Shown here: in pieces, positions 34,061 through 43,392 of the stretch | Layout of the letters: the number at the start of each line of letters is the position of its first letter | Position numbering within the stretch: position 1 is the stretch's first letter | Assembly: GCF_002140915.1 (NCBI RefSeq) | Contig: NZ_NGKU01000001.1 | Location: 365,525-429,524 of the forward strand | Source of the DNA: Candidatus Enterococcus testudinis | GTDB lineage: Bacteria; Bacillota; Bacilli; Lactobacillales; Enterococcaceae | Direction: 5' to 3' | DNA: 64,000 nt | The notes under the pieces: model-generated | What the model was told of the DNA's origin: nothing | Database searches by the model: none | The model's input: only the letters and a program-made list of their open reading frames with translations | Translations under genes and position numbers: made by a program

Positions 34061-35044
34061 ATGAAAAATGTAACCGCCACCTGCGGAGAAAGTGGACAAC
34101 ACATCTGGATTATTGATCAGCAACAGCGGGTTGTTTTTGAAACAACATCCGCTAAAATCTTTCAGCGAAGGTACCAATTGTCTTTGTCAAAACTTTTGGC
34201 GATTGCTTTAGGTGATGGATGCATCTTGCATGCTACCAAGTCCGCATGCTGCAACTGTCCTGTTGAAGAATGTGTTGATCCTAATGGGTTTCCTTTTATT
34301 CTTTTGACTGAAGATGGTAAGGAGAAAGAATTTTGGGGACAAGTCCATCTCGAACAGCAACACTATATGATCCAAGTGCACACAAAAGACCATAAGCCAA
34401 AAAACAGCCATAGTATGCTGGATTATTTAACGAATGCCAGAGAGAATGAACGTAAAAAAATTGCCCAAGAACTCCATGACGGCATTGCCCAAAGTGTCTA
34501 TAGTTTGATGTTAGAAGCACGCATGATCAAGTGGCTGCCCAAAGATGAAGTGCCGTTGCGTTTGGCGGCGATCGATGGTCATTTTGCAGAAGTCCTGCAA
34601 GAAATCAAAACCTTAGCAAGTGATATGCGGCCGCCTGCACTGGATCAATTTGGTATCGTCTCAGCTGTAAAACAGCTCAGCACCCGCATGCAGGAAATGA
34701 CTGGATTTGATGTCCATCTCCAAGTGATCGGCAAAGAAGGGGTGCTGCCAGAAACGATTCGCATCGGTCTTTTTCGGATCATTCAAGAAGGTATCAACAA
34801 TGCAATGAAATATTCAGGAGAAAATGAAGTGACCATCCAACTCGACTTCAGTCCAGCGTATATTCAATGCTTGATCATGGATCGTGGTGTTGGTTTCTTA
34901 ACCGATCAAGAAAAAGATGGTTTCGGCTTGCTGCATATGAAAGAACGTGTATTAGGGTTTTCTGGGACCTTGACGATTCGCAGTCAGCCAAACAAAGGGA
35001 CTCAAATCCGTATTGTTATTCCTTGCAAGGAGGCGTCAAGGTGA
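34061..35044 (+). CDS. nreB: NreB-like oxygen-sensing histidine kinase
   Basis: This 327-residue cytoplasmic kinase has an N-terminal cysteine-rich region (Cys8, Cys54, Cys63, Cys64, Cys66, Cys71) able to hold an iron-sulfur cluster. A HisKA_3 segment follows, with phospho-acceptor His139 (IAQELHDGIAQS), then an ATPase domain with the INNAMKYSG, DRGVGF and GFGLLHMKER boxes. In NreB the [4Fe-4S] cluster senses oxygen. The cysteine spacing is not identical to the staphylococcal form. Its stop overlaps the NreC start (GTGA). Confidence 0.87.
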   Translation: MKNVTATCGESGQHIWIIDQQQRVVFETTSAKIFQRRYQLSLSKLLAIALGDGCILHATKSACCNCPVEECVDPNGFPFILLTEDGKEKEFWGQVHLEQQHYMIQVHTKDHKPKNSHSMLDYLTNARENERKKIAQELHDGIAQSVYSLMLEARMIKWLPKDEVPLRLAAIDGHFAEVLQEIKTLASDMRPPALDQFGIVSAVKQLSTRMQEMTGFDVHLQVIGKEGVLPETIRIGLFRIIQEGINNAMKYSGENEVTIQLDFSPAYIQCLIMDRGVGFLTDQEKDGFGLLHMKERVLGFSGTLTIRSQPNKGTQIRIVIPCKEASR

Positions 35045-35673
35045 ATATTTTGATTGCAGATGATCATGTTTTGATCCGCAATGCATTGGCTTTCTTTATC
35101 AATACACAAGAAGATATGCAAGTCATCGGTGATGCGGCTGATGGACATGAAGTGTATATGGCAGTAGAAAGATGTCCGGTAGATGTGGTTTTGATGGATG
35201 TCAGTATGCCTCCAGGAGAAAATGGGTTTTTGACCACGAAACGTATCAAAGAAGCGTATCCCCATGTGAAAGTTATCATCTTGACGATGCATGATGGAGA
35301 ATCCTTTGTTCGTGAAGCGTTGATTGCCAAAGCAGATGGTTTTTTGTTAAAGAGTGCCCATGAAGAGATTTTGCTGCATGCGATCCATCACGTGTATCAA
35401 GGCCAGCGCTACTTTTATGGATATACGGAAACAGACTTAGCACAGATCACGCTGTCGAAAGAAGATACATTGTATGAAACCCTCTCAAAACGGGAAAAGG
35501 AAATCCTACCGCTGATCGCGTTAGGGTATAACAACAAAGAAATCGCGGAACGCTTGTTTATTTCTGTAAAGACAGTGGAAGTGCATAAAGCCAATATTCG
35601 TAAAAAGCTTCAATTAGAAAGCTATGCAGGTTTGCTGCGCTACGCATTAAAGCATCATTTGATCGATTTTTGA
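35041..35673 (+). CDS. nreC: NreC-like response regulator
   Basis: This 210-residue NarL/FixJ-type regulator has a receiver domain with phospho-acceptor Asp53 (VLMDVSMP) and a LuxR-type helix-turn-helix (LSKREKEILPLIALGYNNKE and ISVKTVEVHKANIRKKL). The GTG at 35041 lies seven bases after AAGGAGG and overlaps the kinase stop. It probably binds the TAGGG-N4-CCCTA site at 36603-36616 before nirB. Confidence 0.9.
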   Translation: MNILIADDHVLIRNALAFFINTQEDMQVIGDAADGHEVYMAVERCPVDVVLMDVSMPPGENGFLTTKRIKEAYPHVKVIILTMHDGESFVREALIAKADGFLLKSAHEEILLHAIHHVYQGQRYFYGYTETDLAQITLSKEDTLYETLSKREKEILPLIALGYNNKEIAERLFISVKTVEVHKANIRKKLQLESYAGLLRYALKHHLIDF

Positions 35674-35706
35674 TTGCAATTAAAACGAAAGAATGGAGGA
35701 ATGATA

Positions 35707-36414
35707 ATGGAAAAAGGAGTTATTTTTGTTTTACATGGGCGAAAGACCCATTTTTCAACGCGCAATATTTCTTTGATCAATGAGATCCAACATGAGTTAC
35801 GGCAACCTTCCGCCATCGGCATGCTTGAAGGAGAAATAGAGACCGTCGAAGAGGCCATGACAACACTCTATCAAAAAGGCATGCGGAGGTTGCTTTTTGT
35901 ACCTGTCTTACTGTTTCCAGCCATGCACTTTAGGGAAGATTTGCCAAATAGAATCCAAGAGTGGCAAAAAGAATTGGCGGATCCCGATGCTGTCACCGTT
36001 GAAGTAGCGGAAACACTAGGTACCACCCCAGCAGTAGTTGCTTTTTTGACCGATGCAATCCGCCAAGAAAAGCAGGACAAGCGCTCGATGTTGATTGTTG
36101 TACACGGTACGACCCGTTATCCGGAACCCGCTGAACAAATGGAGGCGATGGTTCGCGAGCTGCAGCAACACACGGGAGCCAATGTAGCGTGGGGCGCTTT
36201 GCACGGCGAACCAAATTATATATCGGCGATGGCAACAATCGCTGGACCAGTGACGATCCAACCATTGTTTCTTTCCGATGGGTTTTTGGTGAATAAAATC
36301 AAAGAGACGTTGTTGCCAGATCATCCAGAGCTGCACTTTTTACCTACGCTAGAAAATTCTGCTGCCTTGAAAGCAGCTATCGTCGCTCGGTTGATGGAAT
36401 ATCATGTATGCTAG
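35707..36414 (+). CDS. sirB: SirB/CbiX-type sirohydrochlorin ferrochelatase
   Basis: This 235-residue two-domain chelatase has repeated halves with metal-binding His in FVLHGRKTHF and in VVHGTTRYPEPAE. It would insert Fe2+ into sirohydrochlorin to make siroheme. The ATG at 35707 lies seven bases after GGAGG; the longer frame from 35674 includes that site. It sits between nreC and nirB, so siroheme for NirB is its evident purpose. Confidence 0.85.
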   Translation: MEKGVIFVLHGRKTHFSTRNISLINEIQHELRQPSAIGMLEGEIETVEEAMTTLYQKGMRRLLFVPVLLFPAMHFREDLPNRIQEWQKELADPDAVTVEVAETLGTTPAVVAFLTDAIRQEKQDKRSMLIVVHGTTRYPEPAEQMEAMVRELQQHTGANVAWGALHGEPNYISAMATIAGPVTIQPLFLSDGFLVNKIKETLLPDHPELHFLPTLENSAALKAAIVARLMEYHVC

Positions 36415-36508
36415 ATTGAGTCAGTCGTGACTGGTTTTCTCAATAAATAGACGAAAAAAGACAGCAGTCAAATAATGTTTGCTCATACAAATCGATAGCG
36501 CCACTGAA

Positions 36509-36543
36509 AAGTCCGAACGATTTCCAATAGGTTGGGCTTTTTT
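36509..36543 (+). terminator. Terminator after sirB
   Basis: AGTCCGAAC and GGTTGGGCT arms with wobble pairs and one mismatch are followed by T6. The gap 36415-36678 otherwise holds the nirB promoter region. Confidence 0.6.
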
Positions 36544-36602
36544 GGTGCCGCAAATTTTTGCGCAGCATAGTTTGTCCTTTTTTATCCCCTTTATTGTTAA
36601 AG

Positions 36603-36616
36603 TAGGGAATCCCCTA
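36603..36616. promoter_or_regulatory. NreC-type box upstream of nirB
   Basis: The palindrome TAGGG-AATC-CCCTA matches the staphylococcal NreC site pattern of GC-rich arms separated by four bases. It lies about 63 bp before the nirB ATG. Only this gap in the island carries such a site, so it likely controls the whole nirB-hemD unit. Confidence 0.65.
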
Positions 36617-36678
36617 ATAGTAGAAAGAAAGCAAAAGGGATATTGTGAAATGTATAACAAACGAAAAGAGGCGTCAAT

Positions 36679-39111
36679 ATGAAAGAACGTTTAGTCGTTA
36701 TCGGCAATGGTATGGCTGGGATTCGTACGGTGGAAGAAATCATCGCCAGAGATTCAGAACGCTATTCGATCACAGTGATCGGCAAAGAAAATTATCCAAA
36801 TTACAATCGCATTATGCTATCAAATGTCCTGCAAAATAAAATGACAGTTGATGAAATGGTCACGAACCCATACGAGTGGTATCAAGAACAGAAGATTGAC
36901 TTGATCAATCATGATCCAGCGGTGGGTATTGATCCCCAACAGAAACGAGTAACGACAGAACATGGGCGGCAGATCGACTATGATCGATTGATTTTGGCGA
37001 CGGGATCGCATCCATTTATTTTACCAATTCCTGGTGCAGATAAAGCAGGTGTCGTGGCGTTTCGTACGATTGATGATACAGCAGCGATGATGGCAGCGGC
37101 TGCGAAATATCGCCGCGCAGTGGTCATCGGCGGAGGCTTATTAGGATTAGAAGCAGCGAAAGGGCTGCAAGAACAAGGCATGGAAGTGACTGTGGTCCAT
37201 TTGGCGAAATGGCTGATGGAAACGCAACTGGATGAGAAAGCGGGCAAACTTTTACAGGCAGAACTAGAAGAACAAGGCCTGCGATTCTTGATGGAACATA
37301 GTACATCAGAAGTCATCGGTGACACACGTGTTGAAGGGCTTCGCTTTGCCGATGGCACCGAAATTGCCACCGATTTGGTGGTGATGTCCATCGGTATTCG
37401 ACCAGCTGTCGAATTGGCAAGAGAAATCGGCTTGACAGTTGCCCGCGGTATTGTTGTGGACGATTTCATGCATACGTCCTTACCTGATATCTATGCGGTA
37501 GGGGAATGTGTGGAGCACAATGGCACTTGTTATGGATTAGTGGCACCGCTTTTTGAGCAAGGGAAAGTGTTGGCAAATGTATTGACAGAACAAGCAGACA
37601 TCAAGCCATATACGGGTTCGAGTACCTTTACATCCCTGAAAGTCTCAGGTGCCGATCTCTATTCAGCTGGAGATGTTTTGCATACAGAAGGACTTGAAAG
37701 TATCGAAGCCTATGATAGTGCAGCCAAGAAGTACAAGAAGATTTTCTTGAAGGAAGGGAAAATCACCGGTATCGTACTCTATGGCGATACGGAAGATGGC
37801 AGTCGCTATTATAATATGATGAAAAAAGGACAGCCGATCACCGATCTGCAATCAATTGCTGTCTTGCAAGCCATAGGTGAACAAGCTGGAATGGGTGACG
37901 ATGTCCTATCATGGGATGATGAAGAAACGGTTTGCGGTTGTAATGGTGTTGCGAAAGGTGATGTATTAAGAGCCATTAGAGAGCAAGGCTTGACGAGTGT
38001 TGCCGAAGTCGGCAAAGTCACCAAAGCGGGGACTTCTTGCGGGAAATGCAAGCCGCAAGTCCAGACACTCTTGACTGCAGAGTTAGGAGAAGGTGTAACC
38101 ACCGCTTCAGGCATTTGTGGTTGTACAGAACTGTCCCGCGATCAGATTATGACCCAAATATATGCCAAAAAATTACTCTCGACCAAAGAAGTATTCCAAA
38201 CATTAGGTTGGCAAAACAGTGAAGGCTGCGGCAAGTGTCGTCCAGCAGTCAATTTTTACTTGAACGTTGCTTGGCCAGCAGAGCATGCGGATGAAAAAGC
38301 TTCCCGAGTCGTCAATGAACGGATGCATGCCAATATTCAAAAAGATGGCACTTTTTCAGTCATACCACGGATGCGCGGGGGACAGACAACGCCTCAACAA
38401 TTAATCAAACTTGCCCAAGTGGCTGAGAAATATCAAGTACCCCTCGTTAAGGTCACAGGCTCACAGCGTATCGGTCTATATGGCGTGAAAAAACAAGACC
38501 TGCCGCTGATTTGGGAAGAGCTGGATATGGAAGCGGCCCAGGCCTATGCCAAAGCCTTTCGATCAGTTAAAACTTGTGTAGGCAAGCGTTTTTGCCGCTT
38601 TGGTACACAAGATACGATGGCCTTGGGCGTGAAATTAGAAGAAACCTTTGAGTACATCGATACGCCGCATAAATTTAAAGTCGGTGTATCTGGCTGTCCC
38701 CGCAGTTGTGTGGAATCAGCGGTGAAAGATTTCGGGATCATTGGTGTAGAAAATGGCTTTCAAGTGTTGATTGGTGGCAACGGAGGGACAGAACTAGTCG
38801 CTGCCCAACTTTTGACAACGGTACAGACGGAAGCAGAAGTCATCGATATTTGTGGTGCTCTGCTCCAATATTATCGCGAAACTGGGATTTATGGAGAACG
38901 TACCGCACCATGGGTGGAACGTTTGGGATTTGAACATGTCAAAAAAGTGCTGCTTGATCCTGAAAAGAGACAGGCATTGAATGAGGCATTACGTGCAGCG
39001 GCTGCTGCAAAAGGGCGACAAGATACGTGGCGCAAGACGACAGAAAATGTAGATCTGCGAGAAAAAATGTATACGATCGATCGTCCAGAATTTGTAAAGG
39101 CAGGTGTCTAA
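36679..39111 (+). CDS. nirB: NADH-dependent nitrite reductase large subunit
   Basis: This 810-residue enzyme has an N-terminal FAD/NADH pyridine-nucleotide oxidoreductase domain (to about 400), two BFD-like [2Fe-2S] regions (CGCNGVAKGD with CGKCKPQ; CGCTELSRD with CGKCRPA), then a ferredoxin-like half and a siroheme/4Fe-4S domain. The cluster ligands are Cys633, Cys639, Cys673 and Cys677 (CVGKRFC and CPRSC). It reduces nitrite to ammonia in the cytoplasm with NirD. The ATG follows AGAGGCG. Length is normal. Confidence 0.93.
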   Translation: MKERLVVIGNGMAGIRTVEEIIARDSERYSITVIGKENYPNYNRIMLSNVLQNKMTVDEMVTNPYEWYQEQKIDLINHDPAVGIDPQQKRVTTEHGRQIDYDRLILATGSHPFILPIPGADKAGVVAFRTIDDTAAMMAAAAKYRRAVVIGGGLLGLEAAKGLQEQGMEVTVVHLAKWLMETQLDEKAGKLLQAELEEQGLRFLMEHSTSEVIGDTRVEGLRFADGTEIATDLVVMSIGIRPAVELAREIGLTVARGIVVDDFMHTSLPDIYAVGECVEHNGTCYGLVAPLFEQGKVLANVLTEQADIKPYTGSSTFTSLKVSGADLYSAGDVLHTEGLESIEAYDSAAKKYKKIFLKEGKITGIVLYGDTEDGSRYYNMMKKGQPITDLQSIAVLQAIGEQAGMGDDVLSWDDEETVCGCNGVAKGDVLRAIREQGLTSVAEVGKVTKAGTSCGKCKPQVQTLLTAELGEGVTTASGICGCTELSRDQIMTQIYAKKLLSTKEVFQTLGWQNSEGCGKCRPAVNFYLNVAWPAEHADEKASRVVNERMHANIQKDGTFSVIPRMRGGQTTPQQLIKLAQVAEKYQVPLVKVTGSQRIGLYGVKKQDLPLIWEELDMEAAQAYAKAFRSVKTCVGKRFCRFGTQDTMALGVKLEETFEYIDTPHKFKVGVSGCPRSCVESAVKDFGIIGVENGFQVLIGGNGGTELVAAQLLTTVQTEAEVIDICGALLQYYRETGIYGERTAPWVERLGFEHVKKVLLDPEKRQALNEALRAAAAAKGRQDTWRKTTENVDLREKMYTIDRPEFVKAGV

Positions 39112-39113
39112 AG

Positions 39114-39422
39114 ATGCAGATTAAAGCATCGCAAAAGAGCAAGTTGTTGCCTCAGGTGGGACGTTCTATCATCCTAGGGGAGGACAAAATCGCTTTATTT
39201 CTATTGAGTGATGGCAGTATTGCAGCCATCGAAGATCATTGTCCATTGACTGGCGGACCTGTTTTGGAAGGAATCGTTTCTGATCATTTTCTGTATGAGC
39301 CCATGCGAGAGTACAAAATTTCATTACTGACAGGGGATATTCAACCGCCTGATGAAGGTCATATGCGGATATATCCTGTGACCATTATTGATGATGATGT
39401 CTATATTGAGGTCGAAGGATGA
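39114..39422 (+). CDS. nirD: Nitrite reductase small subunit NirD
   Basis: This 102-residue Rieske-fold protein of the NirD family begins 2 bp after nirB at an ATG in a coupled position. The usual Rieske ligands are not intact: the first region reads DHCPLTGG and the second YEPMREYK, lacking the C-x-x-H. Many NirD proteins do not bind a cluster, so it may be a structural subunit. Its stop overlaps the cobA start (ATGA). Confidence 0.85.
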   Translation: MQIKASQKSKLLPQVGRSIILGEDKIALFLLSDGSIAAIEDHCPLTGGPVLEGIVSDHFLYEPMREYKISLLTGDIQPPDEGHMRIYPVTIIDDDVYIEVEG

Positions 39423-40390
39423 TTTCTTTTGTCGGAGCAGGTCCTGGGGATCCAGGTCTATTGACCATGAAAGCCTATCAGAGGCTAATACAGGCAGATG
39501 TCGTTATTTATGATCGGTTGGTCCAGCCGTTATTGCTGTTCCATTGTTCACCAACATGTCAACTGATCTATGTAGGCAAAACACCGTATCAGAAAACAAT
39601 CTCGCAAACGAAAATCAACCAGTGTATTGTGGCATCTGGGCAATCCCACAAAAAAGTCGTTCGACTAAAGGGTGGTGATCCGCTGATTTTTGGTCGTCTG
39701 ACGGAGGAACTGGCTGCCGTGAAGGAACATGGCTTTGCTTATGAAATCATTCCTGGCATCACCTCTGCCAGCGGTGCTGCAGCGTATAGTGATTTTAGTT
39801 TGACGGAACGGGGCGTCGCTAGAAGTGTAACTTTCCTCTCTGGTCAAACAAATGAAGGGACGATCCTGCCGTTTCAGGTCAAGGCACAACAACAAACGCT
39901 CTGCTTATACATGGGCATGGAACAAATCAGCCGACTCAGTCATAAGTTGCTGGCACAAGGGCTCGCGCAAGAAACGCCTGTGGCGGTAATTGAGTGGGGG
40001 ACATGGGGCAAACAGCGAAGGTGTACGACCACGCTGCAAGCACTGCCTAAAGCAATCACTGATGAACAACTGGCAAACCCGGCTTTAGTTATCGTAGGGG
40101 CGGCAGCAAAAGACAGCGAAGACAGCTGGTTTGATCAGCTGCCCAATCGTGGGTGCAAAATCGTCTTGGTTTCTACGCAGCAAGCAGACACGTCGATTAT
40201 CACGAAGTGGATCGATACAGGTGCCGACGTGTGGTGGTTGCAGCTAGGACCTGAGAAAGATCTGCGATTTGCAGCAATCGATCAACGGGTGTTATCAGAT
40301 ATTGACGCGTGGCAAGCTGTTTATCTAGAAGAAGACACAAAAAAATTATATGAGGAGTTTAAACAATGTCATTATCCCCAAAAGAGTTAG
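39419..40390 (+). CDS. cobA: Uroporphyrinogen-III C-methyltransferase with C-terminal extension
   Basis: This 323-residue protein has a SUMT domain in residues 1-240 with VGAGPGDPGLLT, the VVIYDRLV loop, VRLKGGDPLIFGR and the GITSA motif. It methylates uroporphyrinogen III twice using SAM to give precorrin-2. The last 75 residues (KIVLVSTQQADT onward) look like the beginning of a HemD domain, so it may be a degraded CobA-HemD fusion; a complete hemD lies downstream. It overlaps nirD by 4 bp and nirC by 25 bp. Confidence 0.85.
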   Translation: MISFVGAGPGDPGLLTMKAYQRLIQADVVIYDRLVQPLLLFHCSPTCQLIYVGKTPYQKTISQTKINQCIVASGQSHKKVVRLKGGDPLIFGRLTEELAAVKEHGFAYEIIPGITSASGAAAYSDFSLTERGVARSVTFLSGQTNEGTILPFQVKAQQQTLCLYMGMEQISRLSHKLLAQGLAQETPVAVIEWGTWGKQRRCTTTLQALPKAITDEQLANPALVIVGAAAKDSEDSWFDQLPNRGCKIVLVSTQQADTSIITKWIDTGADVWWLQLGPEKDLRFAAIDQRVLSDIDAWQAVYLEEDTKKLYEEFKQCHYPQKS

Positions 40391-41205
40391 TTGATGAAGC
40401 CATTAACCGAGGCAAAGTCAAAGCTGGATACAGCTTGCTGACGATGTCGGTATTAGGTAATATGGCCGGTATATTTATTGGATTAGCTGGCGTAGCGATG
40501 ATTCGAACGATGGGTACGATGCCTAAAGAATGGGGGACCTTTGTCAACTTTATCGGTGCCCTGGTTTTCCCAATTGGGTTGATTTGTTTGTTGCTGGTTG
40601 GAGGAGAACTCGTTACAGGCAATATGCTGTCTGTCACCATGGCTTTATATGCCAAAGAAATCAGCAAACTGCAGTGGTGTCGAAATATGCTTGTCGTTAC
40701 GATCGCCAATTTTGTCGGTGCTGTCGGTGTTGCTGTCTTTTTTGGATACTTTTCACATGCCTTGCAAGGGGATTTTGCTGCGAGAACGATTGCGGTGGCA
40801 CAAGGGAGAGTCATTGATACCCCTATGGAAGCTTTCTTATCGGGAATCGCCTGCAATGTCTTGGTTTGCACCGGTGTGTATATGAATATGGCTGCGAAAG
40901 ATTTCATCGGAAAAATCGTTGGCACCTTGCTGCCGGTCGCGGCGTTTGTGATCGCAGGCTATCAACACGTGGTGGCGAATATGTTTCTGGTGATGGCGGG
41001 TATCTTAGCCGGCGGGGTCACATGGACCCAATATCTTGAAAATTTGTTTTTTGTTTGGATCGGCAACTTTGTCGGCGGGGGGTTGCTATTGGCAGGCATG
41101 TATTATTTGGCATTCAAAGTAGGCATGAAAGAAACAGCGCCCACAGTAGAAAAGTTGGAGAAAGCTGATCCATCCTCTATAATAGTAGAAAAAAAGCTGT
41201 ATTGA
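40366..41205 (+). CDS. nirC: Formate/nitrite transporter NirC-like
   Basis: This 279-residue FNT-family channel has six predicted helices. Family loops are recognisable (LVGGELVTGNML and the second-half GYQHVVANMFLV). It would import nitrite, or export it during nitrate respiration. Its position between nirB-nirD and hemC indicates nitrite. It starts within the end of cobA behind GAGGAG. Confidence 0.88.
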   Translation: MSLSPKELVDEAINRGKVKAGYSLLTMSVLGNMAGIFIGLAGVAMIRTMGTMPKEWGTFVNFIGALVFPIGLICLLLVGGELVTGNMLSVTMALYAKEISKLQWCRNMLVVTIANFVGAVGVAVFFGYFSHALQGDFAARTIAVAQGRVIDTPMEAFLSGIACNVLVCTGVYMNMAAKDFIGKIVGTLLPVAAFVIAGYQHVVANMFLVMAGILAGGVTWTQYLENLFFVWIGNFVGGGLLLAGMYYLAFKVGMKETAPTVEKLEKADPSSIIVEKKLY

Positions 41206-41214
41206 GGGATAGTC

Positions 41215-42090
41215 ATGAAAACATTTAGAGTTGGGACTCGGACAAGTCCATTGGCAATGAAACAAACACAGATCGTGATTGATGCGTTAACGCAGCAGGA
41301 TCCTGACATCACGATAGAAATCGTAGGTATATCGACCAAAGGTGATCGCATGCAAAATGCCTCGTTGGCTGCCATTGGCGGAAAAGGCGTCTTTGTCAAA
41401 GAAGTGGAGAATCAATTGCTGCAAGGAATGATCGATTTTGCTGTCCATAGTTTAAAAGATATGCCGGCCAATTTGCCGGAAGGACTGATATTGGCTGCCA
41501 CACCACCTAGAGCCAATCCTTATGATTGTGTTATCTTCCAAGAAGCCAATGGCACGTTGGCAACCAGCCAAGTGATCGGTACAAGCAGTGTCCGCAGAGA
41601 AAAACAATTAGCGGAAGCATACCCGCATCTAAACTTTGTACCGATACGAGGAAAGATTGAGACGCGGATCCAAAAAATGCATGACCAGCAAATGAGTGGC
41701 ACTGTTTTGGCCTGTGCCGGCCTTGAAAGAATGGCTTATTTTGATCAATTGCCAGCCTACAAGATATTACAACCCGCAGAGTGCGTACCAGCTGTTGGAC
41801 AAGGCATATTGGCTGTTGAATGTCGTCAAGCTGATACTGAACTGATCCAACGATTGGCACGGATTACTGATCCTACAACGGCACAGGCAGCTGAAGCAGA
41901 ACGCAGGTTTTTACGCCAATTAAATGGCAACTGCGATATTCCTTTGGGGGCATTTGCGCAACCAAGAAAGGAAGGGTGGGCTTTTTTTGCTTATCTTGCT
42001 GCGGACCGTACTAGTAAAGGGGAAAGTGTCTGCTTGATAGGCAAAGACCCGCAAGCATTAGCAGACCAAGCGTATCACATATTATGTTAA
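41215..42090 (+). CDS. hemC: Hydroxymethylbilane synthase
   Basis: This 291-residue porphobilinogen deaminase has VGTRTSPLAMKQTQ, HSLKDMPANLP and the cofactor-attachment Cys in LNGNCDIPLGAF near residue 241. It joins four porphobilinogens into a linear tetrapyrrole for siroheme. The start is nine bases after nirC's stop behind GAGGG. Upstream enzymes (HemA, HemL, HemB) are not in this window. Confidence 0.93.
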   Translation: MKTFRVGTRTSPLAMKQTQIVIDALTQQDPDITIEIVGISTKGDRMQNASLAAIGGKGVFVKEVENQLLQGMIDFAVHSLKDMPANLPEGLILAATPPRANPYDCVIFQEANGTLATSQVIGTSSVRREKQLAEAYPHLNFVPIRGKIETRIQKMHDQQMSGTVLACAGLERMAYFDQLPAYKILQPAECVPAVGQGILAVECRQADTELIQRLARITDPTTAQAAEAERRFLRQLNGNCDIPLGAFAQPRKEGWAFFAYLAADRTSKGESVCLIGKDPQALADQAYHILC

Positions 42091-42758
42091 AGAAAATCAT
42101 TTTATCGACTCGCCCAATGGCATATAAAGAGGAACAAGTATTGTTCTCGACAGTGGATTTGGAAACATGGCACTTGCCGTTAGCTGAGATTGTACGTTTG
42201 CCTTTGACTCAGCAAGCACAAACAGCCATTCGATCAGCGGACTGGCTGTTCTTTACCAGTCAAATTCCGGTCAGCCAGATTCTGCCCTATAGTCCTCCGA
42301 AAGCCAAAATAGCTGTAATCGGCGCCAAGACAGCTGCAGAGGTCGCTGCATGGGGGAAGTCGGTCTCCTTTGTCAGTCAAGCGCCCACAAAAGCAGCAAT
42401 GATTGAGGAATGGCACAAACTTCAGCGGCGTCCTCAGCGGATTTTTTATGCAAAAAGCCAGCTAGCGGATGATCTACTAGAAAAGCAGCTGACCACGCAT
42501 CACGTCATCAGCTGCGTCACATATCACAATCAGCCAAATGAAGCCAATGCAAAGGAATTACGAAAGTTGTTACAGTTGAATGCCCTGCATGGCGTGTATT
42601 TAACCAGTCCTTCAATCGTGGATCGGTTTTATGCGGTCTATAAAGATTTTCTGGATGTTTCCCTCGAGTTGATTGCTTTAGGAGAAACAACAAAACAACA
42701 AATTGAAAGCTATGGACTGACAGCCACCTTACTGAGTGTATACATGAATCAATGCTAA
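42084..42758 (+). CDS. hemD: Uroporphyrinogen-III synthase
   Basis: This 224-residue HemD has the low-similarity two-lobe fold; recognisable parts are ILSTRPMAYKEE at the start, FFTSQIPV, GAKTAAEV and YLTSPSIVDRF. It cyclises and inverts hydroxymethylbilane to uroporphyrinogen III. It overlaps hemC by 7 bp and is followed by a strong terminator, which ends the island. Confidence 0.85.
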   Translation: MLKKIILSTRPMAYKEEQVLFSTVDLETWHLPLAEIVRLPLTQQAQTAIRSADWLFFTSQIPVSQILPYSPPKAKIAVIGAKTAAEVAAWGKSVSFVSQAPTKAAMIEEWHKLQRRPQRIFYAKSQLADDLLEKQLTTHHVISCVTYHNQPNEANAKELRKLLQLNALHGVYLTSPSIVDRFYAVYKDFLDVSLELIALGETTKQQIESYGLTATLLSVYMNQC

Positions 42759-42780
42759 TGGATCTGGAATGACTGCATAC

Positions 42781-42819
42781 ACAAAAAAGCCGCCACCATT
42801 CAGGGTGCGGCTTTTTTGT
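42781..42819. terminator. Bidirectional terminator between hemD and def
   Basis: 13-bp arms (42781-42793 and 42807-42819) contain T-rich ends for both directions. Confidence 0.9.
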
Positions 42820-42828
42820 GTGCGAAAA

Positions 42829-43392
42829 TCAATCGATGACTAAGATACCTTCTTTTAATGAGAAAGGATTTTTTTCATTGATATGGTCGTAGAACATCAC
42901 GCCATTTAAGTGATCGATTTCGTGCTGGATAACGATCGCTGGATAATTCTTCAAACGGACTTTTTGTTTCTTGCCGTTGATATCATAGTAGCTGATCGTG
43001 ATTCGCGCATGGCGAACGACATAACCAGGTACTTCTCGGTCAACGGATAAACAGCCTTCCCCTTCGCCTAAACAAGCTTCTTGGACGGAATGACTCAAGA
43101 TCTTGGGGTTGTACAGCACATCTTTGAACTCCGGTTCAGGGTTCTCAGGATCACTGCTAGGGACCAAAACGGCTGTGATACGTTTTGAAATATCTAATTG
43201 CGGGGCAGCCAATCCAACGCCACCGCGTAGTTCAAGCTCTTCTGCTTTGATGGGATCTTGGCTGTTTTCTAAAAATGTCATCATGTCTTTTCCTAATGCG
43301 ATATCTTCGTCACTTAATGGAAAAGGTACTTCTTTGGCTACTTCGCGTAAAGTTGGATTGCCTTCGCGAATAATATCATCCATTGTAATCAT
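42829..43392 (-). CDS. def: Peptide deformylase
   Basis: This 187-residue Fe/Zn metallopeptidase has [13 protein letters not shown] (metal Cys) and QHEIDHL (metal His residues and catalytic Glu) in order, in a type-II (Gram-positive) form with insertions. It removes formyl from nascent proteins. The ATG at 43392 follows AGGAGG. It is monocistronic and convergent with hemD. Confidence 0.95.
   Translation of the reverse strand: MITMDDIIREGNPTLREVAKEVPFPLSDEDIALGKDMMTFLENSQDPIKAEELELRGGVGLAAPQLDISKRITAVLVPSSDPENPEPEFKDVLYNPKILSHSVQEACLGEGEGCLSVDREVPGYVVRHARITISYYDINGKKQKVRLKNYPAIVIQHEIDHLNGVMFYDHINEKNPFSLKEGILVID

Noticed and set aside
33559-34104. 181-codon minus-strand frame over nreA
   Set aside because: nreA has a GAF domain, a ribosome site and operon context. 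The antisense frame shows none.
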